From positions 1 through 64,000 of the forward strand of contig JAHDCO010000011.1 in assembly GCA_020629835.1 (NCBI GenBank): a stretch of 64,000 nt of DNA, written 5' to 3'. Origin of the DNA: Granulosicoccaceae bacterium. Its GTDB lineage: Bacteria; Pseudomonadota; Gammaproteobacteria; Granulosicoccales; Granulosicoccaceae. The position numbers and the translations under genes are program-made. The stretch's first letter is position 1. The number at the start of each line of letters is the position of its first letter. Positions 35,312 to 46,478 of this stretch are shown piece by piece. The notes below the pieces were generated by a model, which was not told where the DNA came from, searched no databases, and worked only from the letters and a program-made list of their open reading frames with translations.

Positions 35312-36001
35312 TTAGACCTTCGGCATTCTGTAGCCCGCGCCGCGCACAGTTTCGATGGCATTTTCCAAGTCAGCAGATTTCAACGCCTTGCGCAGCCGCA
35401 GGATATGCACGTCAACGGTCCGTTCCTCAACGAAGGTGCCTGGCCCCCAGACGCTGTCCAGTAGCTGAGCTCGGCTGTAGACCCGATCAACATTGGACAT
35501 AAAATGCCGAAGTAGCTTGAATTCGGTGTGATTCATTTCCACAACCGTGTCGTCAACCATGACTCGGTGCGATTGCGGGCTGAGGGAGAGAGACCCATTG
35601 CGCAGCGGCTTGTCGGTATCAGCTTTCACCGTCCGGCGCAGTAATGCCCGAATACGACTTTGCACTTCGCGCGGTGAAAAGGGTTTGGTGATGTAGTCGT
35701 CAGCGCCGGCGTCCAGGCCTGAAGTGATATCGGTTTCGCTGGTTCGGGCCGTCACCATAATGATGGCCATGTCTCTCAGTTGCTCGTCTTTGCGGATGGT
35801 TCTGACTAACTCTAATCCGCTGCCGCCGGGCAACATCCAATCCACTAACGCAAGGTCAACCTCGTGTTGTGTGAGGGCTGCCCGGGCTGCCAGGCTGCTG
35901 GAGACAACCAGCGGGTTGTAGCCGGCTTGTGTCAAGCTCAGGCTAAGCATGTCTGCAATAGCCGACTCGTCTTCCACGATAAGTACGTTGGATTCGCTCA
36001 T
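35312..36001 (-). CDS. phoB: Phosphate regulon response regulator PhoB
   Basis: PhoB is the DNA-binding activator of the phosphate-starvation genes. The receiver domain carries the acidic pair (VEDESA), the phosphoacceptor Asp in LVDWMLPGGSG and the Lys in YITKPFSPRE. The OmpR-type winged helix follows (HTEFKLLRHFMSNVDRVYSRAQLLDSVWG, VDVHILRLRKAL). The ATG at 36001 (MSESNVLIVEDE) gives 229 residues, the normal length. I see no Pho box directly upstream, so autoregulation is not evident from sequence. Confidence 0.97.
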   Translation of the reverse strand: MSESNVLIVEDESAIADMLSLSLTQAGYNPLVVSSSLAARAALTQHEVDLALVDWMLPGGSGLELVRTIRKDEQLRDMAIIMVTARTSETDITSGLDAGADDYITKPFSPREVQSRIRALLRRTVKADTDKPLRNGSLSLSPQSHRVMVDDTVVEMNHTEFKLLRHFMSNVDRVYSRAQLLDSVWGPGTFVEERTVDVHILRLRKALKSADLENAIETVRGAGYRMPKV

Positions 36002-36097
36002 AATCTTTTTGAAACAATATCTGTTGCGTAGAAATTGGGTTATCGCGTCAGAATCGGTTGCGTGAAAATAAGTAAGCAGACACAATATACCTTCAAT

Positions 36098-36209
36098 GGT
36101 GCTTTGCATCGGCGTTCTCGCGACGAGAAACTGTTAACCCCGTCAGGCCCGGAAGGGAGCAGCGGCAGCAGTGGAATCGGGTGCCGGGTTATTGCTGGTG
36201 TGAAGCGCC
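36098..36209 (+). ncRNA. ffs: Signal recognition particle RNA (4.5S)
   Basis: The conserved domain IV core is unmistakable: GTCAGGCCCGGAAGGGAGCA then GCGGCAGCAG and a CGGGTGCCGGG closing segment. The ends pair (GGTGCTTTGC with GTGAAGCGCC), defining the boundaries to within a few bases. TATACC at 36086-36091 is a possible -10 element. The RNA joins Ffh to target membrane proteins. It lies directly before dnaX. Confidence 0.95.
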
Positions 36210-36238
36210 TTCCCCCATTTCTCTAGTCGATCCAATCG

Positions 36239-38401
36239 ATGAGCTACCAAGTCCTAGCGCGAAAGTGGCGGCCGCAGCGATTCGGCGACATGATCGGGCA
36301 AGAGCATGTACTCAAAGCTCTGGTCAACGCGCTAAACACTGACCGGCTGCACCATGCCTACCTGTTTACGGGCATGCGTGGTGTGGGCAAAACCACCATT
36401 GCGCGTATTTTTGCCAAGTGCCTTAACTGTGAGCGCGCGGACGGTGTTACGTCCGAGCCGTGTGGTGAGTGCGCCACCTGCAAAGATATTGAAGCCGGGC
36501 GCTTTTTTGATTTGATCGAAGTGGATGCGGCCTCGCGAACCAAGGTGGACGAGACGCGCGAGTTGTTAGAGAACGTACCTTACGCACCCACGTCTGGGCG
36601 ATTCAAGGTGTACCTGATTGATGAGGTACACATGTTCTCTACACACAGTTTCAATGCGTTATTGAAAACCTTGGAAGAACCTCCGGAGCACGTTAAGTTT
36701 CTGCTGGCAACCACCGACCCGCAGAAAGTGCCGGTAACGGTTTTGTCGCGCTGCTTACAATTTAATTTAAAGCGCATGGTGCCGGCACGCTTAGCTGACT
36801 ATCTGGAGAAAATTCTGGATGAAGAATCGATAACGCATGAGCGCGGGGCGTTGGACCTGATCGCCCGGGCGGCCGATGGCAGCGTGCGCGATTCATTGAG
36901 CTTGGTGGAGCAAGCTGCCGCCTACGGCGAAGGCGCGGTGCGGGTGCTGGATGTCGAATCAATGCTGGGTCGGGTGTCGGTGGCCCGCTTGCTGGCGGTT
37001 CTCGAAGCGCTGGCTGATGCGGATACGTCGACCGTTTTTTCCCGAGTCAATGAGCTCGCGCAGTACGCGCCGGACTACCATGAATTGCTGGGTGAATTAC
37101 TTAGCTTAATCCATCGAATTGCGTTGCTGCAGTCCGTGCCTGAAAGCGTGGAATCGGATGCCACCGAGCGCGATACCCTAGAGGCGTTGGCAGCTCGCGT
37201 CACCGCAGAAGAAACTCAGCTGTGGTACCAGATAGGCATGCACGCCAGACGGGATATGCCGTTTGCCCCTGATCCTCGCGAAGCGTTTGATATGGCGATG
37301 CTGCGTATGTTGGCGTTCAAGCCTCAAGGGCCGTCCGGCAACGGTGGCGGTGCGCTTGCACCCGCGCTTGCACCCGCACCTGTCGTAACGCAAACGACCC
37401 CACAGGCCAAAAACGGTGGCGTGGCAGCTGCGGGTACATCAAGTAGTGCAAACACACCCACCAGCGCTATGGATGCATCAAACGTTGCAAAGACCCGCGC
37501 TGATGCTGCGGCTGAACCACTGGATGTGAAACAGGCGGCTGCCCCGTCTTCGCTGTCAAGCAATGAGGTAACGCCCGCTCCGGTTGCTGTCGCACCCCAA
37601 TCGCAACCCAACCCGCAACCTGACTCGCAACCTGACTCGCAAGCCGACCCGCAAAATGAGTCCGCCGCCCCTTCCGCGACAGCGAGCCTGAGTTCAGTCG
37701 AAGATCGCATGGCGCAGCTGGATGCGGCCCTCGGGCGAGCGCCAAAAAAAAAAGTAACGACTGAGCAGCCTCAGCCAGCGCAGAGCCACCGTGTTGAACA
37801 ACCGAACATTGAGCCTGTCAGCCATTCTCACGTCGACAAAAAACAAGCCGCCCCAGTTGACGATGCAGGTGATGATGCGGGCAGTGCAATGTCTCATTCA
37901 ACAGCGAGCGCTGCACCGAGTACACCGCTCAGTACACCGCCCAGCACACCACCTAGTACTCCTGAAGAGACTGTCTTAGAACTTACCAATGATCAGTGGC
38001 CCAGTATCATCCGTAAAACCGAGTTGTCCGGGCTAACCTTACAGCTAGCCATGAACTCAGCGGTGAAATCTTATGAAGCGGGCGTGCTCAGCATTGAATT
38101 GCCGATGGCTGCGCAGCATTTGCAAAAACCTGCCACGATTCAGGCATTGGGTGAGCAGCTAAGCGCGGTGATGGGCGAAACCTTGAAAGTTAAGGTGTCG
38201 GCAACCAAGTCACCCATCGTGACGCCCACGCTTCTTGCGGAGCAAGCGGCACAGGAAGCGCAGAAACAGGCTGAACGATCGATTGAAAACGACCCGCTTC
38301 TGGCTGAATTACTCAACCGGGTGGATGGCGAAGTAACGAAAAACAGTGTTCGACCGGTCAACAAGCCTGTGGAACTAACCAGTGATAACGGAGAGACTTA
38401 A
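36239..38401 (+). CDS. dnaX: DNA polymerase III subunits tau and gamma
   Basis: DnaX is the clamp-loader ATPase. It has Walker A ([16 protein letters not shown]), a zinc module (CLNCERADG...CGECATCKD), Walker B ([10 protein letters not shown]) and sensor 1/SRC ([19 protein letters not shown]). Residues about 370-590 form a long Pro/Ala/Gln/Ser-rich linker with short repeats ([19 protein letters not shown]), and the C-terminal domain (about 595-700) binds the polymerase. An A10 run at codons 502-505 should yield a short gamma-like form by slippage. It overlaps ybaB by one base. Confidence 0.97.
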   Translation: MSYQVLARKWRPQRFGDMIGQEHVLKALVNALNTDRLHHAYLFTGMRGVGKTTIARIFAKCLNCERADGVTSEPCGECATCKDIEAGRFFDLIEVDAASRTKVDETRELLENVPYAPTSGRFKVYLIDEVHMFSTHSFNALLKTLEEPPEHVKFLLATTDPQKVPVTVLSRCLQFNLKRMVPARLADYLEKILDEESITHERGALDLIARAADGSVRDSLSLVEQAAAYGEGAVRVLDVESMLGRVSVARLLAVLEALADADTSTVFSRVNELAQYAPDYHELLGELLSLIHRIALLQSVPESVESDATERDTLEALAARVTAEETQLWYQIGMHARRDMPFAPDPREAFDMAMLRMLAFKPQGPSGNGGGALAPALAPAPVVTQTTPQAKNGGVAAAGTSSSANTPTSAMDASNVAKTRADAAAEPLDVKQAAAPSSLSSNEVTPAPVAVAPQSQPNPQPDSQPDSQADPQNESAAPSATASLSSVEDRMAQLDAALGRAPKKKVTTEQPQPAQSHRVEQPNIEPVSHSHVDKKQAAPVDDAGDDAGSAMSHSTASAAPSTPLSTPPSTPPSTPEETVLELTNDQWPSIIRKTELSGLTLQLAMNSAVKSYEAGVLSIELPMAAQHLQKPATIQALGEQLSAVMGETLKVKVSATKSPIVTPTLLAEQAAQEAQKQAERSIENDPLLAELLNRVDGEVTKNSVRPVNKPVELTSDNGET
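37744..37774 (+). other. Slippage site in dnaX (A10 run plus hairpin)
   Basis: Ten A residues (37744-37753) encode Lys503-505. Both other frames stop at once: the -1 frame reads Ser-Asn-Asp then TGA, and the +1 frame reads TAA directly. A 5-base stem CTGAG/CTCAG with a 4-base loop begins seven bases after the run (37761-37774). This would give a gamma form of about 505-508 residues. Confidence 0.65.
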
Positions 38402-38724
38402 TGAAAGGTGCCATGGGCAACTTAATGAAGCAAGCGCAGCAGATGCAGGAAGATATGCAAAAAGCGCAAGCGGAAATTGCGGCGATGGAAGTGGAAGGTA
38501 AGGCCGGTGGCGGGTTAGTCACGGTTACCATGACCGGCTCACACGAGTGCCGCCGTGTACAAATTGACGACTCCTTAGTCGGTGATGACAAGGATATGTT
38601 GGAAGATCTCGTGGCTGCCGCCATAAACGATGCGTCAAAGAAAGTTACTGCCACTACCCAAGAGAAGATGGGCAGCTTAACCGCGGGTATGAATTTACCT
38701 GGCGGAATGAAACTGCCGTTCTGA
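38401..38724 (+). CDS. ybaB: Nucleoid-associated protein YbaB/EbfC
   Basis: This is a small dimeric DNA-binding protein that bends and bridges DNA. The 107 residues show the family start [31 protein letters not shown], a beta segment ([21 protein letters not shown]) and the [14 protein letters not shown] helix. Its ATG overlaps the dnaX stop in TAATG. The dnaX-ybaB-recR order is conserved in many bacteria and points to a replication/repair operon. Confidence 0.96.
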   Translation: MKGAMGNLMKQAQQMQEDMQKAQAEIAAMEVEGKAGGGLVTVTMTGSHECRRVQIDDSLVGDDKDMLEDLVAAAINDASKKVTATTQEKMGSLTAGMNLPGGMKLPF

Positions 38725-38728
38725 TGAG

Positions 38729-39334
38729 ATGTCGTGCATGAGCAGCGCACTGCTGGATGAGCTGATTGAAGGGCTTCGATGCCTTCCAGGTGTCGGACCG
38801 AAGTCTGCACAGCGGATGGCGCTGCACTTGCTGCAACGTGATCGGGTAGGTGCAAAGCATCTTGGCAGCTTGCTTGTTCAGGCCATGGATACGGTACAGC
38901 ACTGCGGGCAATGTCGAATCTTCACCGAAAGTCCACTTTGCCGGTGGTGCTCAGACCCCACCAGAAACGCTGGTCATGTATGCGTTGTGGAAAGTCCGGC
39001 AGATGTTCTGGCCATCGATAAAGCGGCTGATTACCGCGGCCGATTTTTCTTATTGCTGGGTCACCTTTCTCCACTGGACGGCGTTGGCCCCAAAGACCTC
39101 GGCATGGATCTACTCGAGCAGCAGCTGGCCAACGGCAGCATCGAGGAGCTGACGCTGGCTATCAACCCCACGCTGGAAGGCCAGGTGACCGCTCGTTACA
39201 TTATTGATTTAGCCAACAAATACACGGTGCCGGTGCTGCAGATCGCTCGCGGTGTGCCGCTCGGCAGTGAACTCGAATTCGCCGACAGCACCACCTTATC
39301 GGTGGCCTTTGCCGAACGCTCGCGGCTGAATTAA
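38729..39334 (+). CDS. recR: Recombination protein RecR
   Basis: RecR works with RecF and RecO to load RecA at gaps. It has an N-terminal helix-hairpin-helix (LRCLPGVGPKSAQRMALHLL), a four-Cys zinc finger (CGQCRIFTESPLCRWC), and a Toprim domain (VCVVESPADVLAIDKA, GHLSPLDGVGPKDLG). The first ATG at 38729 is listed; the ATG at 38738 (MSSALLDELIEGL) fits the usual family start slightly better. Its stop overlaps the end of the convergent PhyH gene by four bases. Confidence 0.96.
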   Translation: MSCMSSALLDELIEGLRCLPGVGPKSAQRMALHLLQRDRVGAKHLGSLLVQAMDTVQHCGQCRIFTESPLCRWCSDPTRNAGHVCVVESPADVLAIDKAADYRGRFFLLLGHLSPLDGVGPKDLGMDLLEQQLANGSIEELTLAINPTLEGQVTARYIIDLANKYTVPVLQIARGVPLGSELEFADSTTLSVAFAERSRLN

Positions 39335-40287
39335 GCGCACACCATTTCGTCGTGCTCCCAGCGGTGAATGCGCACAGGCGCATCGTCGCTGAGTTGATCG
39401 CGTGTGTCTTCCCACATTTGCCGCCAGACATGTGCACTACGAAGCTCTGTCTCTGGCGCACTGCGACTGCGTGCGACAAATGATGGAAAAAACGTGCGAC
39501 CTGTGGAGTCCCCGGTCACGTTGTACCGTAAATCAAAGCTCCAACGCACTTCGTCGGACGTGTTGTCCAACGAGCGATGAATGGTGTGAGGATGAAACAA
39601 AATAGCGCCACCGGCGGGGATCGGCAGGGCAACTGCCTGAGATTCATCGAATTCTGAGTCTGGAATTCGCAGCTGTCCGGCGGATGGGCAGTGCGCCAGC
39701 ATGTCGTTTTTATGGCTTCCGGGGATGACTTGTAAGCACCCGTTACGCTCGGTGGCATCGGTCACAGCCAGCCAAACGGTGATCATGCGCGACTCATCGG
39801 CATCCTCCAGTGTGACGCCGCGATCCTGATGCCACTCGGTGCGAACGATATGAGGCCGGCTCTCACTGCCGGCTAAGTCTTTGCGGGGTGGCTTAAGACG
39901 CACGTGCTGAATGGGGTTTGAGGTGAGCTCTGGCCCAAGCAGGCTTTCAATTTTGTCCAGCAACGGCTCATAGGTCATTAGGCTGAACACCGCCGGGCCG
40001 GCGTGAAATGGGGTGTGTGACTGAATAGCGCCTGGTGGTAGAGAGATGTCCAGGGGCTGGAAGTAGTCCAGTCCGGCATCGACGGCCGATGACACCATTT
40101 GGTGGAAGTCGCCGCTGGCCGCTGCCAAGGGGATACGCTTATCGTGGGCCCAACGGCGGCATAGAGTGCGCAGTTTGTCGGTGTATTCGGCACGGATGGG
40201 GTCTAGTACCGTTTGATCGTCCACCAACTGTTCAATGACTAGGTACCCATCGCGATTAAAATCGCTTATTTGCTGTTGCGTCAACAT
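39331..40287 (-). CDS. Phytanoyl-CoA dioxygenase (PhyH) family protein
   Basis: This is a predicted Fe(II)/2-oxoglutarate-dependent oxygenase of 318 residues. The iron-binding facial triad can be seen: HQD in TEWHQDRGV (about residue 150) and the distal His in ILFHPHTIHRSLDN, with the 2-oxoglutarate Arg likely in VRWSFDLRY. A proper Shine-Dalgarno (GGGGGAGG) precedes the ATG. The family hydroxylates diverse small molecules including lipids and osmolytes; the substrate cannot be told here. It is a single gene, convergent with recR. Confidence 0.88.
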   Translation of the reverse strand: MLTQQQISDFNRDGYLVIEQLVDDQTVLDPIRAEYTDKLRTLCRRWAHDKRIPLAAASGDFHQMVSSAVDAGLDYFQPLDISLPPGAIQSHTPFHAGPAVFSLMTYEPLLDKIESLLGPELTSNPIQHVRLKPPRKDLAGSESRPHIVRTEWHQDRGVTLEDADESRMITVWLAVTDATERNGCLQVIPGSHKNDMLAHCPSAGQLRIPDSEFDESQAVALPIPAGGAILFHPHTIHRSLDNTSDEVRWSFDLRYNVTGDSTGRTFFPSFVARSRSAPETELRSAHVWRQMWEDTRDQLSDDAPVRIHRWEHDEMVCA

Positions 40288-40395
40288 CTTAGAGCCTCCC
40301 CCATTATTTTTTAGATTTTCTACAGCACCCCAGACAATAACTTGTGCCGGTGCATTTCGCTACCCTTTAAGTTTCCATTGATACGATGGAGGGCT

Positions 40396-41220
40396 ATGTC
40401 TGGACATCTCCCATTGCGCTTCACTCTGCTTGGAACCGGGTCGTCCGGTGGCGTACCGAGAGTGACAGGCGATTGGGGCGCTTGTGATCCAAATGAGCCC
40501 AAAAACCGCCGTAGGCGGTGTTCTGCGCTGGTCGAGCGATTTGATGCGACAGGCAAGCAGGCCACGACGGTACTAATTGATACTGGGGCAGACTGTCGCG
40601 AGCAACTGCTTTCTGCCAATGTGCACTCGTTAGATGGTGTGCTAATTACCCACCCGCATGCGGATCATATTTTCGGCATGGACGATCTGCGGCAAATGGC
40701 GCTCACGCTTCGAAGGCCCATTGATGTGTTCATGGACGACAACACGCGACAAACGGTGATGGGCGGATTCCACTACTGCTTCAACCAGGCAGAAGGTTCA
40801 AGTTACCCGAGCTTTTGCGTGGCAAAACCTATCGTTCACACTGAATCGGTTGATGTGGATGGCCCTGCAGGGCCTCTAAGATTTCGACCGTTTTCGGTGG
40901 AACACGGGGACATCCACGCGCTGGGTTTTCGAATTGGCGATATTGCTTACGTGCCGGATATGAAGCGCCTGTCAAATGAACACAGCGAGCGTGTGTTGGC
41001 CGGGGTCGATACGCTGGTCGTGGACGCGTTACGGCGCAAACCCCATCCAAGTCACATGCACCTGGAAGACACGCTGGACTTCATCAGCCGGCTGAACCCC
41101 AGACGTGCGGTACTGACCAATATGTATTGTGATTTGGACTACGACACTTTGTGTGGCGAATTACCTGATGGTGTCGAACCCGGTTACGACGGCATGGTGA
41201 TCGATTCCCTGATGGCTTAA
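40396..41220 (+). CDS. PhnP-like metallo-beta-lactamase fold hydrolase
   Basis: The start at 40396 has a strong ribosome site (GGAGGG) just upstream. The protein has the LGTGSSGGVPR opening, the metal motif THPHADHIFGMDDLR, VEHGDIHALGFRIGDIAYVPD, and a late His (HPSHMHLEDTLDFI). These match the PhnP / RNase Z-like phosphodiesterase branch. PhnP cleaves cyclic phosphate esters in phosphonate use, but no phn genes are near, so a general cyclic-phosphodiesterase or an unknown role is equally possible. The 274-residue protein has no signal peptide. Confidence 0.85.
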   Translation: MSGHLPLRFTLLGTGSSGGVPRVTGDWGACDPNEPKNRRRRCSALVERFDATGKQATTVLIDTGADCREQLLSANVHSLDGVLITHPHADHIFGMDDLRQMALTLRRPIDVFMDDNTRQTVMGGFHYCFNQAEGSSYPSFCVAKPIVHTESVDVDGPAGPLRFRPFSVEHGDIHALGFRIGDIAYVPDMKRLSNEHSERVLAGVDTLVVDALRRKPHPSHMHLEDTLDFISRLNPRRAVLTNMYCDLDYDTLCGELPDGVEPGYDGMVIDSLMA

Positions 41221-41267
41221 AGACTCAAAACACGTTTTCGCGTTCTTACATCAACAAACAACACTGA

Positions 41268-43520
<2,253 letters not shown>

Positions 43521-43535
43521 CGCCGGCAACGACGT

Positions 43536-43570
43536 GCGAGCACGTGTTTAAATTTTAAACACGTGCTCGC
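43536..43570. repeat. 35-base perfect palindrome at the icd/orn junction
   Basis: Two 17-base arms, GCGAGCACGTGTTTAAA and its exact complement, flank a single central base. The right arm encodes the last residues of Orn, and the orn stop lies in the left arm. It sits between convergent genes and probably ends transcription from both sides, although no T-run follows in either direction. Confidence 0.6.
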
Positions 43571-44093
43571 GGTAGTAAACCAGTTCTGCAATCGATTCGC
43601 GTATGTCGTCCAGCGCTAAGTGGGTGCTGGATTTACTGAACCCGCGCATCACGGCCGCATCCCATCGACGCGTGAGTTCTTTAATGCTACTGACATCAAT
43701 ATTGCGGTAGTGAAAATAGGCCTCCAGGGTGGGCATGTGTTTCACCATAAACCGCCTATCCTGGCAGATGCTGTTGCCACACATCGGTGATTTACCCTCG
43801 GGTACCCAGTCTTTGAGAAAGGCCACGGTCTCATCCGCCGCCTGCTGCAGGGTGTATGTACTCGCTCTAACCCTGTCGACCAAGCCTGACGCCGTATGGT
43901 GACTGGTGTTCCAATCGTCCATCGCCGCCAATCGTTCATCGCTCTGGTGTATGGCAATGACTGGGCCCTCGGCCAGCATATTGAGCTGCGCATCCGTCAC
44001 GATGGTAGCGATTTCTATCACGGTATCGGTCTCTGGGTCTAATCCCGTCATTTCGAGGTCGACCCAAATTAAGTGGCTGCTGTTGGAAGGCAT
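43548..44093 (-). CDS. orn: Oligoribonuclease
   Basis: Orn degrades 2-5 nucleotide RNAs, including pGpG from cyclic di-GMP breakdown. It is a DEDDh exonuclease: [22 protein letters not shown] carries the first D and [19 protein letters not shown] the second D, and [12 protein letters not shown] the last H and D. The 181 residues match the E. coli length. The gene diverges from rsgA, the usual neighbour in gammaproteobacteria. Its stop lies within the 35-base palindrome. Confidence 0.97.
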   Translation of the reverse strand: MPSNSSHLIWVDLEMTGLDPETDTVIEIATIVTDAQLNMLAEGPVIAIHQSDERLAAMDDWNTSHHTASGLVDRVRASTYTLQQAADETVAFLKDWVPEGKSPMCGNSICQDRRFMVKHMPTLEAYFHYRNIDVSSIKELTRRWDAAVMRGFSKSSTHLALDDIRESIAELVYYREHVFKI

Positions 44094-44150
44094 AGCGTGC
44101 TTACGTTCGGTTTAAGGGTAGTATTCAAGCACATCCTTGCGTGAACTGCC

Positions 44151-45083
44151 GTGAATCTCACTCGACAACCTGCTCGCGTCGTAGCGAACTTTGGTGCTGC
44201 GCTAGCCGTTAGCCCCGAAACTTCATCCAATTCATCTGGCATCGATCCGCTGTCGGTGGAGCAAGCGGTACCGTTGAAAAAGCTTCCTTTATTGGTGGCC
44301 GGGGATTTGGTGGAGCTAGAGCGGGATGAAAAGCTGGGCAGCTGCCGCATCATTAAGTTGCTAAAACGCGCGTCCGTCCTGGAGCGTAATGACGGGCGCC
44401 GCGGTATGAAAGCGTTAGCGGCAAATCTCACCCACCTGGCTATCGTATCGGCCGCACCGCCTGGCATCGACACCTTGTTGATTGACCAGTTTTGCTTAGC
44501 CGCGCACCGTGCTGGCATTGACGCCTTAATCGTCATTAACAAAGCCGATGCGCTCAGCGAGCAAGAACGTGCAGAAGCTGATGAGATTTTAGATGTGTAT
44601 CGAGCCATGGGTTACGCAGCCGTATTGGTCAGCACGAAAACCGAGCCCGGAATCGATGCCTTGTTGAGTGAGTTATCCAATAGAGCGGTGACGTTTGTGG
44701 GTGCCTCGGGCGTCGGGAAATCATCGATTATCGGTAAGTTGTTGCCCGACCTTGATGTCCGCACCGGCGCTATTTCTGCCGCCACGGGGCAGGGCTCACA
44801 TACGACGACCGTAACGTGCTGGTATGACTTTGAGCATCAAGGCGAGGTGGGCGCGCTGATCGATTCACCGGGTGTTCGTCAGTACTCTGTAGCGCATTTA
44901 GAACCCGCCGATGTCAGAGCTGGTTACCGAGACATTCGCGATGCCGCGCAGTCCTGCCGGTTTGCGAATTGTTCCCACCGGGTTGAACCGGGTTGTGAAG
45001 TGAGCGTACAAGTGGCGTCGGGTGAAATTGCCCGATGGCGATACGAAAACTACTGCAAGTTGCTAGACGCCGAAGACTTGTAG
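44151..45083 (+). CDS. rsgA: Small ribosomal subunit biogenesis GTPase RsgA
   Basis: RsgA helps late 30S maturation. The GTPase is circularly permuted, as is diagnostic: NKAD (G4) in VINKADALSEQ comes before the P-loop GASGVGKSSII, with DSPGVRQYSV (G3) after it. An N-terminal OB-fold region precedes, and the C-terminal zinc knuckle is CRFANCSHRVEPGC. The start is GTG at 44151. It diverges from orn. Confidence 0.96.
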   Translation: MNLTRQPARVVANFGAALAVSPETSSNSSGIDPLSVEQAVPLKKLPLLVAGDLVELERDEKLGSCRIIKLLKRASVLERNDGRRGMKALAANLTHLAIVSAAPPGIDTLLIDQFCLAAHRAGIDALIVINKADALSEQERAEADEILDVYRAMGYAAVLVSTKTEPGIDALLSELSNRAVTFVGASGVGKSSIIGKLLPDLDVRTGAISAATGQGSHTTTVTCWYDFEHQGEVGALIDSPGVRQYSVAHLEPADVRAGYRDIRDAAQSCRFANCSHRVEPGCEVSVQVASGEIARWRYENYCKLLDAEDL

Positions 45084-45135
45084 CGAAACATCAATAGCTA
45101 ACCGTGCGAATAAAACAGGACACTGGAATCAAAGC

Positions 45136-45597
45136 ATGACGAGTACGGATTCCCCATCAGTTAAACCGAAGAGCATCGTTGTATGGAATTACGAAATTCT
45201 GCTGGTGCTGACCGGGCTGTTTTCGTTGTGGAACTACGGCTCGATTAGCCTGGGCACAATGAACGTGCCAGACAAAACTGAAGCATCATCTGCTGCCTCA
45301 GCTGAAGGGTCTTCTGACTCGGGTGTGGTGGACAGCATTGTGGGAGAAGGTGCCGGTGCGGGTGCAAGTGCGGGTGCAAGTGCGGGTGCAAGTACAAATG
45401 GGGATGTGTTTCTATTTACCGTGTTAGCCACTGCCGCAGCGATAACTGTCTTGGCATTAATACGGCTGATTTTTCGTCAGCATTTTTCGAAAAAAATGCT
45501 TCATTCGCCGTGGCTACTCGTGGTTTTTTCCATACCTATTTCGATACTGCTGACGTTCGCTACTGTATTGTTGGCAATTGGTGCGATCAGTTTTTAA
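45136..45597 (+). CDS. Hypothetical membrane protein with Gly-Ala-Ser linker
   Basis: I do not recognise this 153-residue protein. A first hydrophobic segment (about residues 19-38) is followed by a Ser/Ala/Gly-rich loop (SSAASAEGSSDSG, then [14 protein letters not shown]) and two further helices (about 92-112 and 128-150). The linker is coded by three exact 12-base repeats. It follows rsgA by 52 bases in the same direction and may share its transcript. No known domain is seen. Confidence 0.6.
   Translation: MTSTDSPSVKPKSIVVWNYEILLVLTGLFSLWNYGSISLGTMNVPDKTEASSAASAEGSSDSGVVDSIVGEGAGAGASAGASAGASTNGDVFLFTVLATAAAITVLALIRLIFRQHFSKKMLHSPWLLVVFSIPISILLTFATVLLAIGAISF
45358..45393 (+). repeat. Three exact 12-base tandem repeats within a coding region
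   Basis: GCGGGTGCAAGT occurs three times in a row, coding Ala-Gly-Ala-Ser. Being a multiple of three, copy number can change without breaking the frame. Confidence 0.8.
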
Positions 45598-45714
45598 CGC
45601 TTTGAGTCGCTAGCTCAGGCATCGTCACAGTCATTATTTCTGTACGTTTTCAGCCCGAGGGAACGGGGTGTTCGAGCCAAAGGTACGTGATTCCTGGCAT
45701 CGCAAGTGAAGTTA

Positions 45715-46164
45715 CTAAGCGGTTTGTTCAATAAGCTCCTTAAGCTTTCGGATTTGCCGCTCGTGATCAGCTTGCATTTTTTTATTTGAGCTGAAAAACA
45801 TCATGATTTTCATAATCCAACCGAGCCGAACAAAATCAGCTGTCGCCAGCAGTTTTGTTTGATCTTCAGAAACCGCTTCATACGTATTCTCGATATTCAT
45901 ATCGAACCAGTCAGACGTCATAAATAGTTTTATGTAATGTGGCGGGTTGTACTCGGTGATGGTCTCCTGCATCGTAAACTCTTTACCGTTCTGGCTGTAC
46001 GTATGTTTTGAGGTGTCACCCACCTTCGGAGCGTTCTGGTCGCCGCTGACATGTTCATATCGAACAAAGTCGTTTAGCCACAGAGGCAGGTTGTCCGGAT
46101 CATTGACATAGTCCCACACGGTTTGAAGGGGCTTGTTGATAGTGACTTCGCAAGACAACGTCAT
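45715..46164 (-). CDS. SRPBCC (START-like) family protein
   Basis: The 149-residue protein has the SRPBCC layout: a start strand (TLSCEVTINKPLQTVWDYVNDPDNLPLWLNDF), beta strands around GKEFTMQETITEYNPPHYI, and a long C-terminal helix (MQADHERQIRKLKELIEQ). These proteins bind hydrophobic ligands in a deep cavity; the ligand is unknown. The ATG at 46164 was chosen because the fold begins immediately after it. It is convergent with the small membrane protein gene and stands alone. Confidence 0.78.
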   Translation of the reverse strand: MTLSCEVTINKPLQTVWDYVNDPDNLPLWLNDFVRYEHVSGDQNAPKVGDTSKHTYSQNGKEFTMQETITEYNPPHYIKLFMTSDWFDMNIENTYEAVSEDQTKLLATADFVRLGWIMKIMMFFSSNKKMQADHERQIRKLKELIEQTA

Positions 46165-46478
46165 AGTGGTTTCGCCAGAGTGAGCCTGCGTACAAGCTAC
46201 CGTAAGAGGTGCCACACAGCAATCTGGTACAGAAAATTCTGATAGGAATCGTGGTCAATCTAAGCCAGATTCTGACCCACTCATGACTGAATCTGAGACT
46301 TTTCTGATTCTGTGAGAAAGGGTTTGTAGTTATCGATCGAAGGCTTGGACAAAAGTCGGAATACCCCATAACTTAGGCATCAGATTTTCAACAACCGGCT
46401 CCGAAAGGTTTTGCAGAACCAAGACGGAATGGAAGCTGAGAGTCCACCAAGGAAGAATCCGCCGCGAAGGAGAGCACA
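46165..46478. other. Divergent region upstream of the Rhs-lipase gene
   Basis: The 314 bases hold no supported gene. Several TTCTGA or ATCTGA motifs cluster at about 46235-46315. A good ribosome site (AAGGAG, eight bases before the ATG) precedes the Rhs-lipase gene. Confidence 0.45.

Noticed and set aside
36002-36100. A Pho box before phoB
   Set aside because: No pair of TGTCA-like half-sites with the right spacing was found on either strand.
40396-41220. Part of a phosphonate (phn) cluster, because of the PhnP-like hydrolase
   Set aside because: No other phn genes are nearby, so only the fold is supported.
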